A stretch of DNA of 64,000 bases from CAZFZT01 sp964523675 (GTDB lineage Bacteria; Planctomycetota; Phycisphaerae; Phycisphaerales; SM1A02): positions 17,815 through 81,814 of the forward strand of contig CAZFZT010000006.1 in assembly GCA_964523675.1 (NCBI GenBank). Direction: 5' to 3'. The notes beneath the pieces are model-generated. The model made no database searches. It was not told the DNA's origin and worked only from the letters and a program-made list of their open reading frames with translations. Within the stretch, counting starts at the first letter, position 1. Each line of letters starts with the position of its first letter. Both the position numbers and the translations under genes were made by a program. Below are positions 61,518 to 64,000 of the stretch, piece after piece.

Positions 61518-63252
61518 AGCACGCCTTCCCTTCGCCTTGGGCCAGTCCGAAGGCGGCTTGCGCGCGAATCGTAGCGGCAATACGACACATAAATCGCCGG
61601 CCAGTGGCTTTGAATCCGCCTTCACCGTCGCGCAAGCGGCAGGCGTTGAAGCGACCGCACCCACCAGTCCCCTATCAACGCAGTTGGAGAACGCTCCAAC
61701 GGAATCCGGTCCGGAACCCCCTGCGAACGAAGACGCGCACAAGCATGCGCAAGAAGATGCAGACACTGCGCAGAACCTGCTGCTGAGCGACCACAGCAAG
61801 TCAACAGCCACCATCCCTCAGGAACAGGCGCCGGCCTCGGCCACCGCAAAAATTCCGCAGCCGCCTCTGCATGTGAAGCAGCCGACACCCGCTGCGGAGC
61901 GGCCAGTCCCAAAAGCGCCAGCCCAGGTTGATCACCAGAGTAGCGCGGCTGGTTCAGCAACAACGGGCGCGGAAGGCGCCGGGGAAACCACCGCTCCGCC
62001 GCCAACCTTCATGAATGAGGTCATCGAGGCGCCGGACGCATCCCGCGAGTCACCGGCGCAACGTGCTCCAGTCGGCCGCGCCGAGGAGAAGGCGCCTCAG
62101 CAGTCCCAGCTGGAAGGGCCGGCACAGTCACCAGCTGCGCCTTCACCTACATCGAATTCGTTGCATCATGAGACACCTCAATCGGATCGAAGCGATGACC
62201 GAGCCGCCGCAAGCCCTCCGGCGCAGCACGTTTCGCAGGAACCACACATCAGCCGCGAGCCCTCGAATCTCAAGCGCGATCCGGCTCAACTGCAAGTGAA
62301 GCAAGACGTTGAGCCGATACGAGGTCGGCGCGAGCCGGAGTTGATTCCCCGGGACCTGCTCGTCAACCGCACATCAGGCGACCAGCGCGAGAGGCCCGCC
62401 GCTGGCGGTTCGCCGGCTGCTCAGGCGCACACGCAAAATGAAGGCCAGACCTCATCAGGCAGGCATTCACCTCACGATCGCACGTTGCCGCAGGCCGGCC
62501 GTCATGAAGCAATGGCACCAGCTGCTGCGCGAGCAGAACAGATCGATCAAGCCGTTCGTCTTGAACAGGCGACCGCGCAGCCGCCTGCAGGGGAAAGTTC
62601 GCGCGCAGCTCAGGGAAATGCAGCGCAACCTTCAGCGGCGTCAACTTCTACGCCTGAGCCAACCCTGCGCATCGGACCCGCACTTGATCGGCAGATCACA
62701 AACGCGCAAAGCACGCTGTCGAACACTGCGCCTGCCGTGGGCATCGAGCACTTCGAAGCCGACGATGCACCACTCACTCACCGGATCGTGCGCGGATTCA
62801 CAGCAATGGTCAATCAGCGCGGCGGCTCTCTCACCATGCGCCTGGATCCACCCGAACTGGGATCGCTGCGCGTGCAAATGACGCTCCACCAAGGCAATGT
62901 GACTGCACAGCTCTTTGCCAGCACCGCACAGGCACACGGTTTGCTTGAGAAGAACCTTGCGATGTTGAGAACTGCGTTGGAAAGCCACGGTCTTTCGGTT
63001 GAGCGGTTGTCGGTTCAAGTCAATCAACCCGCGCAACAGAGCCCGAACAGCCAGCAACATCACCATCACGACGGCAGCAGGTCCGCGCAGCAGGATGCAT
63101 ATGCGGATGCGGGCGACGGCCAGAGCCGCGGCAGACGCGAGCATGAGCCAGACGCTCAGGGTGGAGCCATGCCGACTGATCCAGAATGGCGCGACTTTGC
63201 GCGGCTCGCCACCGATGAAGCCCTGGCACTGGAAGGAGCGCTGGACCAATGA
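61486..63252 (+). CDS. fliK: Flagellar hook-length control protein FliK
   Basis: 588 residues from the ATG at 61486, which has CAGGAG upstream. The first about 420 residues are a disordered Pro/Ala/Gln/Glu-rich ruler region without repeats. The C-terminal FliK domain (about 430-540) contains GSLTMRLDPPELGSLRVQMTL (landmarks TMRLDPPELGSL) and LRTALESHGLSVERLSVQ. FliK is exported and ends hook growth by switching the export gate. It overlaps the MotE-like gene by 32 bases and flgD by 4. Confidence 0.9.
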   Translation: MQPATLPTPLEARLPFALGQSEGGLRANRSGNTTHKSPASGFESAFTVAQAAGVEATAPTSPLSTQLENAPTESGPEPPANEDAHKHAQEDADTAQNLLLSDHSKSTATIPQEQAPASATAKIPQPPLHVKQPTPAAERPVPKAPAQVDHQSSAAGSATTGAEGAGETTAPPPTFMNEVIEAPDASRESPAQRAPVGRAEEKAPQQSQLEGPAQSPAAPSPTSNSLHHETPQSDRSDDRAAASPPAQHVSQEPHISREPSNLKRDPAQLQVKQDVEPIRGRREPELIPRDLLVNRTSGDQRERPAAGGSPAAQAHTQNEGQTSSGRHSPHDRTLPQAGRHEAMAPAAARAEQIDQAVRLEQATAQPPAGESSRAAQGNAAQPSAASTSTPEPTLRIGPALDRQITNAQSTLSNTAPAVGIEHFEADDAPLTHRIVRGFTAMVNQRGGSLTMRLDPPELGSLRVQMTLHQGNVTAQLFASTAQAHGLLEKNLAMLRTALESHGLSVERLSVQVNQPAQQSPNSQQHHHHDGSRSAQQDAYADAGDGQSRGRREHEPDAQGGAMPTDPEWRDFARLATDEALALEGALDQ

Positions 63253-63797
63253 GCGTCATCGACACCACCAATCCTTTCGGCGTGCCCACCAGCCCGCTGC
63301 CGAGCCAGTTCAGCGAGATGTCCTCTGAGGACTTTCTCAAGGTCATCTTCACTGAACTGACCAATCAGGATCCTCTCGCGCCGAGTGATTCCGCTGCGCT
63401 GCTTCAGCAGCTCAGCACGATTCGATCCATCGAGTCGGACATGAAGATGATGCAGCACCTTGAATCGCTGGTGCATGGGAACCAGCTTGCCGCTGCCGGC
63501 AATCTTGTGGGCAAGTTCATCGGCGGCATGACGAGCACCTTTCAGAATGTTGCGGGCTGGGTCGTCGCCCTTGTCAAGGAAGGCAACTCGATTTACCTCG
63601 AAATGGATACTGGCTATCTCGTCCCACTTGAGAACGTCACCACTGTCATTGACCCGTCCCTCCTGCCTGACGATCCAGGAGTGGAGGATCCAGGCGACAA
63701 CGATGATGTGGACCCCGGCGACGAAACACCTGAAGAAGAGCCGCCCAACGACCAGTACGACGAGGACGGCTACGACCAGGGCGCTGACCCGGATTGA
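63249..63797 (+). CDS. flgD: Flagellar hook-capping protein FlgD with an acidic C-terminal tail
   Basis: 182 residues. The FlgD N-terminal motif is EDFLKVIFTELTNQDPLAPSDSAALLQQLSTI (landmarks TELTNQDPLAPSD, about 27-45). A short beta domain follows, with NLVGKFIGGMTSTFQNVAGWV. The last about 45 residues are almost entirely Asp, Glu and Pro (PDDPGVEDPGDNDDVDPGDE) with no counterpart in the family, and the usual Ig-like FlgD domain is missing. FlgD caps the growing hook. It precedes flgE by 96 bases. Confidence 0.9.
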   Translation: MSVIDTTNPFGVPTSPLPSQFSEMSSEDFLKVIFTELTNQDPLAPSDSAALLQQLSTIRSIESDMKMMQHLESLVHGNQLAAAGNLVGKFIGGMTSTFQNVAGWVVALVKEGNSIYLEMDTGYLVPLENVTTVIDPSLLPDDPGVEDPGDNDDVDPGDETPEEEPPNDQYDEDGYDQGADPD

Positions 63798-63893
63798 AAC
63801 GAACTGCATGCAGGCGCTCGCTCCTTTCAACATCGCACATCACAACTGACATTCATTTCCTGATTTCTTCATTCATTCACTTTGGAGCACACC

Positions 63894-64000
63894 ATGGCTT
63901 CTATGACCTCCATGTTCACCGGACTTTCGGGGCTATCCACGAATGCGCGTCGCCTTGACGTGATCGGCAACAACATCGCCAACGTCAACACCACTGCGTT
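63894..64000 (+). CDS. flgE: Flagellar hook protein FlgE (start only)
   Basis: The first 35 codons (MASMTSMFTGLSGLSTNARRLDVIGNNIANVNTTAF; landmarks SMFTGLSGL and GNNIANVNTTAF) carry the rod/hook N-terminal signature with AN-x-x-T. TTGGAG lies before the ATG. The position right after flgD identifies the hook protein FlgE. The gene runs off the window; a distal-rod gene is less likely. Confidence 0.88.
   Translation, partial: MASMTSMFTGLSGLSTNARRLDVIGNNIANVNTTA

Overview
The window is chromosomal DNA, most likely from a Gram-negative planctomycete of the Phycisphaerae type. This is inferred from several features. Three large secreted proteins and one eroded relic share a duplicated C-terminal GVPDLL-x-LLA-x-WG tail of the dockerin-like kind seen in that group. 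Lipid A and heptose genes (lpxK, hldE, a heptosyltransferase) sit beside a dense flagellar locus, and the DNA is GC-rich. A run of ten Ns shows that this is a scaffolded draft or metagenome assembly. I could not run any database search, so family names rest on motifs read directly from the sequence.

Layout. 0-4.4 kb: the end of a phosphate-uptake locus (pstB, phoU), facing a PhoR/PhoB-type two-component pair, then a divergent zinc deacylase. 4.7-8 kb: a degraded dockerin-tail relic, a PH-domain membrane protein, hypoxanthine phosphoribosyltransferase with two tandem-repeat arrays upstream, tRNA-Glu(CTC) and a Xaa-Pro peptidase. 8-13.6 kb: a glycosyltransferase overlapping a glycogen-debranching-type enzyme, a DUF721 protein and an M3 oligopeptidase. 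13.6-23.7 kb: three secreted dockerin-tailed proteins in tandem, the last combining a CHRD domain, an HU-like signature and an HELTH zincin/eCIS-core-like segment. 23.9-26.9 kb: a histidine kinase divergent from parB, with two parS palindromes between them, then an AT-hook protein.

27-31 kb: a small gene, an enlarged fliD and fliS. 31-37.4 kb: gmd, prfA, ispE, a PTS EIIA protein, hibernation factor and a DUF502 membrane protein. 37.5-45 kb: a Ser/Thr kinase, then an overlapping envelope operon (a GT9-Maf fusion, a membrane protein, lpxK, hldE) and a sugar epimerase. 45-48.3 kb: a pseudopilin, an ECF sigma/anti-sigma pair and a GNAT acetyltransferase. 48.4-64 kb: a TPR protein, flgN, a sensor kinase and an NtrC-like activator, followed by flgB-flgC-fliE-fliF-fliG-fliH-fliI-fliJ-motE-like-fliK-flgD-flgE (cut by the window end).

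How the parts fit. Three near-identical sigma-54-type promoters (GG-N10-GC, extended to GG-n-GCGC-n-GTT-y-GC) lie before the fliD operon, the TPR/flgN/kinase/activator operon and the flgB operon. The activator has the GAFTGA sigma-54 contact motif, so the simplest reading is a flagellar regulon driven by this local kinase/activator pair. The strongest leads for new biology are the CHRD/HU-like/HELTH secreted protein, the GT9-Maf fusion, the sigma-54 flagellar circuit, and the short tandem arrays in or beside coding genes.
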